A stretch of DNA of 31,211 bases from Bacteroidota bacterium (GTDB lineage: Bacteria; Bacteroidota; Bacteroidia; NS11-12g; UBA955): assembly GCA_947450015.1 (NCBI GenBank), contig CANFUB010000003.1, positions 1 through 31,211 on the forward strand, read 5' to 3'. This document shows, one piece after another, positions 24,300-31,211 of the stretch. Position numbers and translations under genes: made by a program. The notes under the pieces are model-generated. The model saw only the letters and a list, made by a program, of their open reading frames with translations. It was not told the origin of the DNA and did not search any database. The stretch's first letter is position 1, and every line of letters begins with the position of its first letter.

Positions 24300-24947
24300 A
24301 TGATGAACGATACAAGTGCAAAAATAGCGCAATACTTATTAGAATGCGAAGCAGTCAAATTAAATGTTGATGAACCTTTCACTTGGACCAGCGGCATGCG
24401 CTCTCCAATATACTGCGACAACAGAGTGACACTCTCTTACCCAACCATTCGTCAATACATTACGAACGAACTAGTGAAGGTGATTCTTCAGCATTTTGGA
24501 AATGTTGAAGCCATTGCTGGTGTGGCAACTGCGGGTATCGCACAAGGTGCTTTAATTGCCGACAAAATGAATTTGCCCTTTGCCTATGTAAGGCCAGAAC
24601 CCAAAAAACATGGTTTAAAAAACAGCATTGAAGGCCGATTGGAAACAGGAGCCAAGGTAGTTGTGGTCGAAGATTTGATTAGCACCGGCAAAAGCAGTTT
24701 AAAAGCCGTTGAAGATTTAAGAGAGAACGGTATTGAAGTAATTGGTTTAGTTTCAATTTTTAATTATGGTTTTGCTGCGGCCGACCAAAAATTCAAAGAC
24801 ACCAATTGCCATTATATCTCATTATCGAATTTTAATGCATTGGCAGAAGTAGCTATCCAAACCAATTATATCACCAATTTGCAAGCCGAAAAAATTGCCA
24901 TGTGGAGCAAAGACCCACAAGCTTGGAGCGATCAAATTGGGGCTTAA
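24300..24947 (+). CDS. pyrE: orotate phosphoribosyltransferase
   Basis: This 215-residue enzyme joins orotate and PRPP to form OMP in pyrimidine synthesis. Motifs are FTWTSGMRSPIYCDNR near the N-terminus, AGVATAGIAQGALIAD, the catalytic-loop region RPEPKKHGLKNSIEG, and the PRPP loop VVVEDLISTGKSS. Two adjacent ATGs (24300 and 24303) are equally plausible starts. It is a stand-alone pyrE with no other pyr gene nearby, divergent from the Nudix gene. The following 244 nt contain no gene. Confidence 0.96.
   Translation: MMNDTSAKIAQYLLECEAVKLNVDEPFTWTSGMRSPIYCDNRVTLSYPTIRQYITNELVKVILQHFGNVEAIAGVATAGIAQGALIADKMNLPFAYVRPEPKKHGLKNSIEGRLETGAKVVVVEDLISTGKSSLKAVEDLRENGIEVIGLVSIFNYGFAAADQKFKDTNCHYISLSNFNALAEVAIQTNYITNLQAEKIAMWSKDPQAWSDQIGA
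24319..24350 (-). promoter_or_regulatory. candidate promoter of the Nudix gene, inside pyrE
   Basis: On the minus strand: TTCG, a 20-nt spacer, then TATTTTTG followed by C. The -7 element is a full match and the -33 element has one mismatch. It lies within pyrE codons 7-17, 23 nt before the Nudix start. Confidence 0.5.
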
Positions 24948-25059
24948 CCAACGGTTATTTTACTTAATTTTATGAAGCTGTAATACTGCTACATAGACCT
25001 TGCAATTCTTTTTTTTTCAAAAAATAAGTGTTAAAAATGTGTGCTTTGAGAATTTTAAT

Positions 25060-25067
25060 TACATTTG
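25060..25067 (+). promoter_or_regulatory. candidate -7 promoter box of the YqaE-lipoprotein gene
   Basis: TACATTTG is a full TAnnTTTG match about 125 nt upstream of the start at 25192. No -33 TTTG at the expected spacing, so support is limited. Confidence 0.35.
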
Positions 25068-25191
25068 TTAATACAAGAATAGATAACATTATGCAAATGC
25101 AATTTTCACCACTGATTCTTACACTTTCTTAACTTCGATTTAAAGTTTCGTTCTTAATTTAATTATAAACTAATCAAACAAAATAAATAAA

Positions 25192-25791
25192 ATGAAAAAA
25201 ATCAAACAACTATCATTCGTCGTACTTGTTACACTTTTAACACTTAGTGCTTGTACCATGCAAAAACGCGTTTACAACCGTGGTTTCCACATTGAGTGGT
25301 TTGAAAGTAAAGGGTCGGATAAGGTGGCTGCCGTTCATGCAAAAAAGGCAGAGAAAAAACAAAGCCAAAGCAGCGCACAAACCATTGCTAACAAAACTGA
25401 GACTGCAGCCAATGTTGACAACATGAACATCGCAGTAAACGATACAAAAACAATATTGAATGCAGTAGAAGAAAACAAATCGCAAACTGTAAGTGCTCCA
25501 AAAGTATTTTTCAAGTCGACCAAAATGGCGCAAAAAGTACTTTCTCAAAAATCAAACACTTTTGCAAAACCGGTGATGAAAGCGGCCGTAAAACAAATGG
25601 CTAAGCCAACTAAAACAGCCGATGCTGAATTAATTTTATTGTATGTTCTTTGTATCCTTATTCCACCATTAGCTGTAGGCATTGTTACAGATTGGGATGG
25701 CGGACCAGTTATCCTTAATTTACTTTTGTGTTTATTATGTTGGCTACCAGGTATTATCCATGCCTTTATAGTTGTAAGCGAGGAAGGATAA
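25192..25791 (+). CDS. lipoprotein fused to a C-terminal YqaE/Pmp3 domain
   Basis: This 199-residue protein has a lipoprotein signal (KKIKQLSFVVLVTLLTLSAC, Cys21). The next block MQKRVYNRGFHIEW resembles a short motif seen after the lipobox in other Bacteroidota YqaE proteins. A low-complexity linker rich in Lys, Ala, Ser, Thr and Gln follows (about 40-140). The end is a two-helix hydrophobic hairpin (about 146-195: LILLYVLCILIPPLAVGI, then LNLLLCLLCWLPGIIHAFIVV), with IPPLAVG and the LPGIIHA ending diagnostic of the YqaE/Pmp3 family. Classic YqaE proteins are about 52 residues and consist only of the hairpin. Role unknown; membrane stress or potential maintenance is proposed for relatives. 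It is cotranscribed with the DUF2752 gene. Confidence 0.85.
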   Translation: MKKIKQLSFVVLVTLLTLSACTMQKRVYNRGFHIEWFESKGSDKVAAVHAKKAEKKQSQSSAQTIANKTETAANVDNMNIAVNDTKTILNAVEENKSQTVSAPKVFFKSTKMAQKVLSQKSNTFAKPVMKAAVKQMAKPTKTADAELILLYVLCILIPPLAVGIVTDWDGGPVILNLLLCLLCWLPGIIHAFIVVSEEG

Positions 25792-25792
25792 T

Positions 25793-26101
25793 TTGCGCAA
25801 CATCAAACAAAATAAAAATATTCTAATAATCTATTTCAGCGGATTAATAGCATTGCCCATTGTGTTAATGCTATTGTCCGCTGATTTTTTTGATAAAGGG
25901 CCTTCCCTCTGCCTTTCGGTGGTTTTGCTCAATAAAACTTGCTACGGATGTGGCATTACAAGGGCCATACAGCACCTTCTCCATTTTGAATTGAGTACTG
26001 CACTCGCCTATAATAAACTTTGTGTAATTGTACTTCCCTTGTTAATTTTTTTATGGGGGCAAACCGTGTTAAAAACTTACCGAAAATTAAAAGTCAATTG
26101 A
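25793..26101 (+). CDS. DUF2752 membrane protein
   Basis: This 102-residue protein has three hydrophobic segments (about residues 10-30, 40-60 and 76-93). The diagnostic CYGCGITRAIQHLLHFE block (about 50-66) carries the CxGCGxTRA motif of DUF2752. It begins with TTG 1 nt after the stop of the YqaE-lipoprotein gene; the next in-frame ATG would delete the first helix. It is cotranscribed and probably translationally coupled with that gene. Function unknown. The two cysteines might bind metal or form a disulfide. Only 4 nt separate its stop from that of the convergent DUF1801 gene. Confidence 0.8.
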   Translation: MRNIKQNKNILIIYFSGLIALPIVLMLLSADFFDKGPSLCLSVVLLNKTCYGCGITRAIQHLLHFELSTALAYNKLCVIVLPLLIFLWGQTVLKTYRKLKVN

Positions 26102-26105
26102 GGGT

Positions 26106-26699
26106 TTAAGGCTTTTGCTTTTTTAATAACATTTCGATGGTTTTAACCACTCGATTGGAACGGGTTTCTTCCTTCTTAGCTTCGTTAATCCACGTGATGT
26201 ATTCCTTGCGATGGGTGTAAGCTAGCATATCAAAATATTCAGACAACTTATTCTCGTCTAATAGCTTTTGCAAATCAAGTGGTGTATCAATTTCGGTAGT
26301 GGCCGCTTTCGATATGGGCACTGCTTTTCCTGTGGTATTAATTTGAACTGCCTCTTTAATATAATCCATTAAAATTTTTTCTTTGACCTCAGCAAGGTTT
26401 TTAAAATGAATTCTGCGATTGTGAACATTGTTATCGCCTTCCGATAATATTTTCTTGGGGTCTTTCAATTGCGCCCCTTGAAAAAAAACAAAGGCCACAT
26501 GTTTTTTAAAAGCGCCAAAACCACATACCATGCCTTGGTGGTAAAAATTAGGTCCCCATTTCCAGTCCTCCACCATTTGAGGGTCGGCCTTGTGTATAAT
26601 GGTTCTTAATTTTAGGCATATGGCTTTGCTCCAATCTGGCATGGCATCAATGTATTCAGAAATTTGAATACTTGCATCGGATCGGTGCTTCAAAGGCAT
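26106..26699 (-). CDS. DUF1801 and YdeI/OmpD-associated domain protein
   Basis: This 197-residue soluble protein has an N-terminal DUF1801-like domain (about residues 10-115; YIDAMPDWSKAICLKLRTII, WKWGPNFYHQG, HVAFVFFQGA, RRIHFKNL). The C-terminal YdeI-type region (about 135-195) carries PLDLQKLLDENKLSEYFDML and HRKEYITWINEAKKEETRSNR. The latter family is annotated as bacteriocin protection or OmpD-associated, which is a weak label. No signal peptide. It starts 8 nt downstream of the GDP-fucose synthase stop and is in the same operon, without an obvious functional connection. Confidence 0.85.
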   Translation of the reverse strand: MPLKHRSDASIQISEYIDAMPDWSKAICLKLRTIIHKADPQMVEDWKWGPNFYHQGMVCGFGAFKKHVAFVFFQGAQLKDPKKILSEGDNNVHNRRIHFKNLAEVKEKILMDYIKEAVQINTTGKAVPISKAATTEIDTPLDLQKLLDENKLSEYFDMLAYTHRKEYITWINEAKKEETRSNRVVKTIEMLLKKQKP

Positions 26700-26707
26700 A
26701 AATTGAA

Positions 26708-27637
26708 TTAGGACTGCTTTGAAAGAAAATCGTTGTAGGCCATTTGAATGCCTTCATTTAATTGTACTTTATGTTGCCATCCTAAGCTGTGCAAATAACT
26801 TACATCCATTAATTTGCGTGGTGTGCCATCTGGTTTGCTGGTATTAAACACCAACTCACCTGAGTAACCAATGGTATCTTTTATTAAAATGGCAAGGTCT
26901 TTAATACTTAAATCGGTACCACTGCCAATGTTTACAAACTGCTTACCATTGTAGTTCAACATCAAAAACAAGGCAGCATCTGCCAAGTCATCTGCAAACA
27001 AAAATTCTCTTAGTGGTGAACCTGTTCCCCATATTTCTACTTGGGGTAATTGGTTGACCTTGGCCTCATGAAATTTGCGAATCAATGCTGGCAAAACATG
27101 GCTGTTTTCAGGGTGGTAATTATCGTTGATACCATACAGATTAGTTGGCATAACAGAGATAAAATTACAATCGTATTGATCGCGGTAGGCCTCACATAAT
27201 TTAATACCTGCTATTTTAGCGATTGCATAAGGTTCATTGGTAGGCTCTAAAAGACCCGTTAATAAATACTCTTCTTTTAAAGGTTGAGGTGCCAATTTCG
27301 GATAAATACAACTGCTGCCAAAGAACATTAATTTTTCGACATCGTTTACGAAGGCCGAATGGATGATGTTATTTTGGATGGCTAAATTATCGTATAAAAA
27401 TTCTGCGCGATAAGTATTATTGGCCACAATACCGCCAACTTTAGCGGCACACAAAAATACATACTCTGGCTTTTCGAGTGCAAAAAAATCAGCTACTGCT
27501 TGTTGACTTCTTAAATCAAGTTCAGCAGAAGTTCTTGTTACAATGTTATTAAATCCTTTGGCTTTTAGGGCACGGTATACTGCACTGCCTACCATACCTC
27601 GGTGACCAGCAACAAATATTTTAGATTGTATGTCCAT
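26708..27637 (-). CDS. fcl: GDP-L-fucose synthase
   Basis: This 309-residue short-chain dehydrogenase/reductase converts GDP-4-keto-6-deoxy-D-mannose to GDP-L-fucose with NADPH (epimerase and reductase). The Rossmann motif is GHRGMVGSAV (residues 11-20). The active site has FGSSCIYP and the YxxxK pair in NEPYAIAKIAG. Family blocks VMPTNLYGINDNYHPENSHV, WGTGSPLREFLFADDLA and the ending NEGIQMAYNDFL match Fcl/WcaG. GDP-mannose 4,6-dehydratase (gmd), its usual partner, is not in the window. The product would feed surface polysaccharide or protein glycosylation. The minus-strand TATTTTTG at 27649-27656 is its likely -7 box. Confidence 0.94.
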   Translation of the reverse strand: MDIQSKIFVAGHRGMVGSAVYRALKAKGFNNIVTRTSAELDLRSQQAVADFFALEKPEYVFLCAAKVGGIVANNTYRAEFLYDNLAIQNNIIHSAFVNDVEKLMFFGSSCIYPKLAPQPLKEEYLLTGLLEPTNEPYAIAKIAGIKLCEAYRDQYDCNFISVMPTNLYGINDNYHPENSHVLPALIRKFHEAKVNQLPQVEIWGTGSPLREFLFADDLADAALFLMLNYNGKQFVNIGSGTDLSIKDLAILIKDTIGYSGELVFNTSKPDGTPRKLMDVSYLHSLGWQHKVQLNEGIQMAYNDFLSKQS

Positions 27638-27648
27638 ATTTTAAATAG

Positions 27649-27656
27649 CAAAAATA
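27649..27656 (-). promoter_or_regulatory. candidate -7 promoter box of the fcl operon
   Basis: Minus-strand TATTTTTG followed by C, a full TAnnTTTG match, 11 nt before the start codon. No -33 TTTG at the usual spacing. Confidence 0.45.
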
Positions 27657-27797
27657 CGGATAATGTTTTTAAATTCTGAAAGCTATTTGATTGTAACTTA
27701 TTACAAAGCGAAGGACTTATTCTTTATAAAAAGATATTTGCATTTAACATAATTCGAATTACTAATATTTTTAGCAATTAGAGCTTAATTAATGAAT

Positions 27798-27805
27798 TAT
27801 ATTTG
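27798..27805 (+). promoter_or_regulatory. candidate -7 promoter box of the helicase-nuclease gene
   Basis: TATATTTG followed by C, a full TAnnTTTG match. It lies between two in-frame ATGs (27792 and 27816), so if real it places the true start at 27816, 10 nt downstream. Confidence 0.45.
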
Positions 27806-27815
27806 CTCAATCACC

Positions 27816-30800
27816 ATGTCAAATTTTGTTGAACTCTACGAATCGCTAAACACCGCACAAAAAAAAGCAGTGAACCATATTGAAGGACCTGTAATGGTGG
27901 TAGCTGGACCAGGCACCGGTAAGACCCAAATCTTAGCCGCTAGGATTGCCAATATCCTTCAAAAAACGGATACCAATGCTTATCAGATTCTGTGTTTAAC
28001 CTATACCGATGCAGGTGTTATTGCCATGCGTGAAAGGTTACTGAAATTTATTGGCCCTGTGGCTTATCGGGTGCACATCCATACTTTCCATTCGCTATGT
28101 AACGAAATCATTCAACACAACAGCAATTATTTTGGCTATACCAATTTAAAGCCTGCCAACGATTTAGATGTCATCGAAATATTGCAAGAGATGATAGATG
28201 CTATGCCCAACGACCATGTCTTAAAACGCTTAAAGGGTGAAGTGTATTACGATTTGCAAAATTTCAAAACCCTCTTTAACCTTATTAAGGAAGAGAATTT
28301 AAAGCCCGAAGATATCAAAGCAAAGGCCGATGCCTTTTTTGCAGAGCAGGTAGATAATGGTGAATTTACTTACAAAAAAAATGGCAAGGATTACGCAAAA
28401 GGCGATATTAAACAAGCCGCTTACGACGAAGCCCTGTTAAAAATAGAAAAATTAAAAGCGGCTGTAGATTTATTCCCTGTGTTTCAATCGAAGATGCTGA
28501 ACCGCAAATTGTACGATTTTACGGACATGATTACTTGGGTGATTCGCGCCTTTGAAGAAGACAAAAACTTTTTATTGAATTACCAAGAGCGCTTCTTATA
28601 TGTACTGGTAGACGAGTTTCAAGATACCAATGGTGCGCAAAATCAAATCGTGAATTTTATTACAGAATATTGGGAGGTACCCAACTTATTTGTGGTAGGT
28701 GATGACGATCAATCCATCTATAAATTCCAGGGTGCAAACATTAGCAATATTCTGAATTTCGCATCCCAATTTCAAGACCATTTAACAACGACTGTACTAA
28801 CGGATAATTACAGATCTAGTCAGCACATTTTAGATGCCTCGCGTTCGCTTATTAATTTAAACAACGAACGCATTGAAGCCATCGACAAGCATTTAATTGC
28901 AATGAATGCGGATTATGCAGCAATTGATTTGAAACCACAAATCAATGCCTATTTCAATCCTTTGCACGAAGCTATTGCCATTGGCGAAAAGGTGATGCAA
29001 TTGCATGCCGAAGGAGTTCCATATACAGAAATGGCCATCTTGTACCGCAACCACTCGCAAGTTGAAATTCTTACAAAATATTTTAAGGCCCATGGCATTC
29101 CCTTTAATTCAAAAAGAAGAATTAATATTTTGAATGAGTTACTGGTGACTAAGCTTTTAAAAATACTGAATTATATTAATGCCGAAAGTCGCAGACCTTA
29201 TACTGGCGAAGAATACATCTTCGAAATCTTGAATTTCGATTTTTATAAAATTCCTTCTATTGAAATTGCCAAACTCAGTATCGATGTTAAAAACAAAAGG
29301 GCCAAGTGGCGCGATTATTTGAGTGATTTTGCAAAAAACAAAAACGATTTATTTAACGGCCAACCTGGTGTTGACGGGCGCACTGAATTGAAACGCCTGA
29401 TTGAAGATTTGGAATATTGGACTGGGCAAGTCAACAATATTACAGTACCTCAATTGATAGAAAAAATTATTGCCAAAGGTGGTATTTTAAGTTATGTGAT
29501 GCAAGCCGATGATAAACGTTGGCAAATGCAAATTCTCAGAACCTTCTTCGATTTTATTAAAGAAGAAGCGGCCAAAAATCCCCGCATGCAATTGTCGGAT
29601 TTATTGAAAACCATTCAGCGTTATGCGCAATTTAATATTGCAATTGAGGCATGGCAAATTTTACAGATGCCGGACAGTATCAATTTGATTACGACTCATA
29701 GCAGCAAAGGGCTGGAATTTGAACATGTTTTTATTACCAACTGCATTGAAAAAGCCTGGTTTAACAGCATGCGCGACAGAGATTTTGGTTTGGCAAAAGT
29801 GTATTTTAAAACCAATGATGAAGCAGCAGAAGCAGAAGAAAACAGGCGTTTGTTTTATGTGGCCATGACCCGCGCAAAGAAAGGACTTTACATTTCTTAC
29901 CATCAACAAACACTCGACACCAAACCAATTGAAAAATTGAGATTCATTGAAGAGTTAGCTAGTGGATCTGACTTAAAAATCATGTTTCCACAAGTTGATG
30001 AGCAAGCGGTTCTTGACTTTGAAGCCCAATATTACCAAGATGAAACCTTTCCAGATTTTGAGCTCATAGACCATGCCTACCTCGATACCTTGTTAGCCAA
30101 TTATACTTTATCTGCCACCCATTTAAATTCTTATTTAAGATGTCCTACTGATTTTTATTTTAATCAGGTTTTAAAAGTACCGAGTGCAAAAAGCGAAGGC
30201 GCCAGTTTTGGTACCGCCATTCATTACGCTTTAGAAAACTTGTTTACCGAAATGCAAAGTCACCCTGACAAGCAATTACCAGCCGTCGATTCATTGGTAA
30301 GTTATTTTGAAAAATCGATGTACGCCCAGCGCGATGGATTTACAGAAGATGCTTATGAGCGCAGACTGGCCCATGGCAAAATATTATTGCCCCAATACTA
30401 TGCAGAATACGCCAAACAATGGATGAATGAAAAAGTCTTCACCATTGAGAAAAACATGCAAAACATTGAAGTAAAAGGGGTGCCTATCAAAGGTAAATTA
30501 GATAAGATAGTTTTCGAGGGCAACAGTGCCTATGTCATCGATTTTAAAACAGGCGATTTTAAATACGCCAAATCAAAATGCAATCCGCCTAAAGCCGATG
30601 CAGACCCAAATAAACCAGAGCAAGTATTGGGTGGCGACTATTGGCGCCAAATGGTGTTTTACAATTTGTTAATTGAGAACGACCATAGCACAAAATGGAC
30701 CATGACAAGAGGAGAAATGAATTTTGTGGAGCCCGATAAAAACAAAAAATTCGATAGGGTTCAATTTGCCATTTCGCCCGATGAGGTGAGTATTGTTACA

Positions 30801-30962
30801 GAACAAGTATTAGACACCTATCAAAAAATAAAAGCCCATGAATTTAAAAATGGATGCAACGATGACAATTGCCATTGGTGCAATTTTGTTAAATACTATT
30901 TGAAAAAAGAAATTCAGGTTACTGAGCAATTACCTGGCAGTGCCGAGGATGTTGAAGCGTAA
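27816..30962 (+). CDS. UvrD/Rep-type helicase fused to an Fe-S PD-(D/E)XK nuclease domain
   Basis: This 1048-residue protein begins MSNFVELYESLNTAQKKAV, a Q-motif-like start; an ATG 8 codons earlier is possible. Superfamily 1A helicase motifs are Walker A AGPGTGKT (30-37), motif II VDEFQDTN (about 265-272), motif III GDDDQSIYKFQGA, motif V THSSKGLEFEHVFI and motif VI RRLFYVAMTRAKK (about 677-689). The C-terminal 280 residues are a RecB/AddB/Cas4-like nuclease: GTAIH, the acidic VKGKLDKIVF, IDFKTGD (D909, K911) and YWRQMVFYNLL. A first Cys in YLRCPT (C776) and CNDDNCHWC (C1014, C1019, C1022) can hold a 4Fe-4S cluster. A role in double-strand break end processing is likely. It stands alone, without an AddB/RecC-like partner in the window. 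Confidence 0.93.
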   Translation: MSNFVELYESLNTAQKKAVNHIEGPVMVVAGPGTGKTQILAARIANILQKTDTNAYQILCLTYTDAGVIAMRERLLKFIGPVAYRVHIHTFHSLCNEIIQHNSNYFGYTNLKPANDLDVIEILQEMIDAMPNDHVLKRLKGEVYYDLQNFKTLFNLIKEENLKPEDIKAKADAFFAEQVDNGEFTYKKNGKDYAKGDIKQAAYDEALLKIEKLKAAVDLFPVFQSKMLNRKLYDFTDMITWVIRAFEEDKNFLLNYQERFLYVLVDEFQDTNGAQNQIVNFITEYWEVPNLFVVGDDDQSIYKFQGANISNILNFASQFQDHLTTTVLTDNYRSSQHILDASRSLINLNNERIEAIDKHLIAMNADYAAIDLKPQINAYFNPLHEAIAIGEKVMQLHAEGVPYTEMAILYRNHSQVEILTKYFKAHGIPFNSKRRINILNELLVTKLLKILNYINAESRRPYTGEEYIFEILNFDFYKIPSIEIAKLSIDVKNKRAKWRDYLSDFAKNKNDLFNGQPGVDGRTELKRLIEDLEYWTGQVNNITVPQLIEKIIAKGGILSYVMQADDKRWQMQILRTFFDFIKEEAAKNPRMQLSDLLKTIQRYAQFNIAIEAWQILQMPDSINLITTHSSKGLEFEHVFITNCIEKAWFNSMRDRDFGLAKVYFKTNDEAAEAEENRRLFYVAMTRAKKGLYISYHQQTLDTKPIEKLRFIEELASGSDLKIMFPQVDEQAVLDFEAQYYQDETFPDFELIDHAYLDTLLANYTLSATHLNSYLRCPTDFYFNQVLKVPSAKSEGASFGTAIHYALENLFTEMQSHPDKQLPAVDSLVSYFEKSMYAQRDGFTEDAYERRLAHGKILLPQYYAEYAKQWMNEKVFTIEKNMQNIEVKGVPIKGKLDKIVFEGNSAYVIDFKTGDFKYAKSKCNPPKADADPNKPEQVLGGDYWRQMVFYNLLIENDHSTKWTMTRGEMNFVEPDKNKKFDRVQFAISPDEVSIVTEQVLDTYQKIKAHEFKNGCNDDNCHWCNFVKYYLKKEIQVTEQLPGSAEDVEA

Positions 30963-31211
30963 TTATTTCAAAGGCACTTGGTCTGAATCGATTTCCTTTT
31001 TCTCGCCATCTTGCCAGCGGTATAATTTGCCTTTTATTTTCTCTATGGTTCCATCCGAACGCATGGCATTTAGATTAATTGTTTTAATTCTTCTGGTACC
31101 CTCTTTTACTTTTGAATCTACTTTATAAACTTGCATTTCAAAAAGGTTTTCATCTTTGTCATAAAATTTAAGCGTGTCAGAGAATACCCCGTTTTTCTTA
31201 TTCCCTTTAAC
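30963..31211 (-). CDS. C-terminal fragment of an unrecognised protein
   Basis: The minus-strand frame is open from the right window edge to a TAA at 30963-30965, giving 82 residues; the start is outside. The sequence is hydrophilic and Lys-rich, with FSDTLKFYDKDENLFEMQVY, TINLNAMRSDGTIEKIKGKL and the ending EIDSDQVPLK. Regular charged and hydrophobic alternation suggests beta strands. No family is recognised. The competing plus-strand frame at 30940-31128 looks like its shadow. The stop directly abuts the stop of the helicase-nuclease gene with no nucleotide between. Confidence 0.6.
   Translation of the reverse strand, partial: VKGNKKNGVFSDTLKFYDKDENLFEMQVYKVDSKVKEGTRRIKTINLNAMRSDGTIEKIKGKLYRWQDGEKKEIDSDQVPLK

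Noticed and set aside
24296..24421. N-terminal extension of the Nudix hydrolase into pyrE
   Set aside because: It would be antisense to the conserved pyrE N-terminus and does not resemble Nudix N-termini; the ATG at 24295 is a better start.
30940..31128. 62-codon plus-strand frame at the right end
   Set aside because: It overlaps the helicase-nuclease end and is antisense to a minus-strand frame that is open to the window edge and has better protein-like composition.

Overview
The window is 31.2 kb of AT-rich chromosomal DNA from a member of the Bacteroidota. Four kinds of evidence support this: a type IX secretion system (T9SS) and gliding locus (porP/sprF-type, gldK, gldL, gldM, gldN), a secreted protein ending in a T9SS type A sorting domain, recurrent TAnnTTTG -7 promoter boxes in place of sigma70 elements, and no obvious Shine-Dalgarno sequences. 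I cannot fix the order. The single-domain methylmalonyl-CoA mutase subunit and the many conserved Bacteroidota-only proteins suit a free-living Sphingobacteriales-, Chitinophagales- or Flavobacteriales-like lineage.

Layout. 1-1573 (-): membrane glycosyltransferase running off the left edge, divergent from a radical SAM/SPASM protein (1725-2801, +). 2915-11631 (-): T9SS block. In transcription order this is a PorP/SprF-like protein, then gldK-gldL-gldM-gldN ending at a strong terminator near 5715, then a second gldM-gldN pair. 12080-18175 (-): dnaA, methylmalonyl-CoA mutase large subunit with an uncharacterised membrane-anchored protein, and a PpiD/SurA-like periplasmic foldase. 18482-25791 (mostly +): a conserved acidic protein, an 853-residue T9SS cargo with a CxxCH motif, DUF3822-rsmD-coaD, a Nudix hydrolase (-), pyrE, and a lipoprotein fused to a YqaE/Pmp3 domain with a DUF2752 protein behind it. 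26106-27637 (-): GDP-L-fucose synthase and a DUF1801/YdeI-like protein. 27816-30962 (+): a UvrD-type helicase fused to a four-cysteine PD-(D/E)XK nuclease. 30963-31211 (-): the C-terminal end of an unrecognised gene.

How the genes work together. GldL and GldM form the proton-driven inner-membrane motor, GldK and GldN the periplasmic ring under the outer membrane, and PorP/SprF-type proteins belong to the outer-membrane part. The 853-residue protein is a plausible cargo of this machine. The rest is mostly housekeeping (replication initiation, rRNA methylation, CoA and UMP synthesis, DNA repair) packed very tightly: three convergent gene pairs abut or overlap at their stop codons, and one divergent pair has only 4 nt between start codons.

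No tRNA, rRNA, insertion sequence, prophage or CRISPR array was seen. I found no clearly new multi-gene system. The most unusual points are the duplicated gldM-gldN pair behind its own terminator, the lipoprotein-YqaE fusion, and the interlocked Nudix/pyrE promoters.
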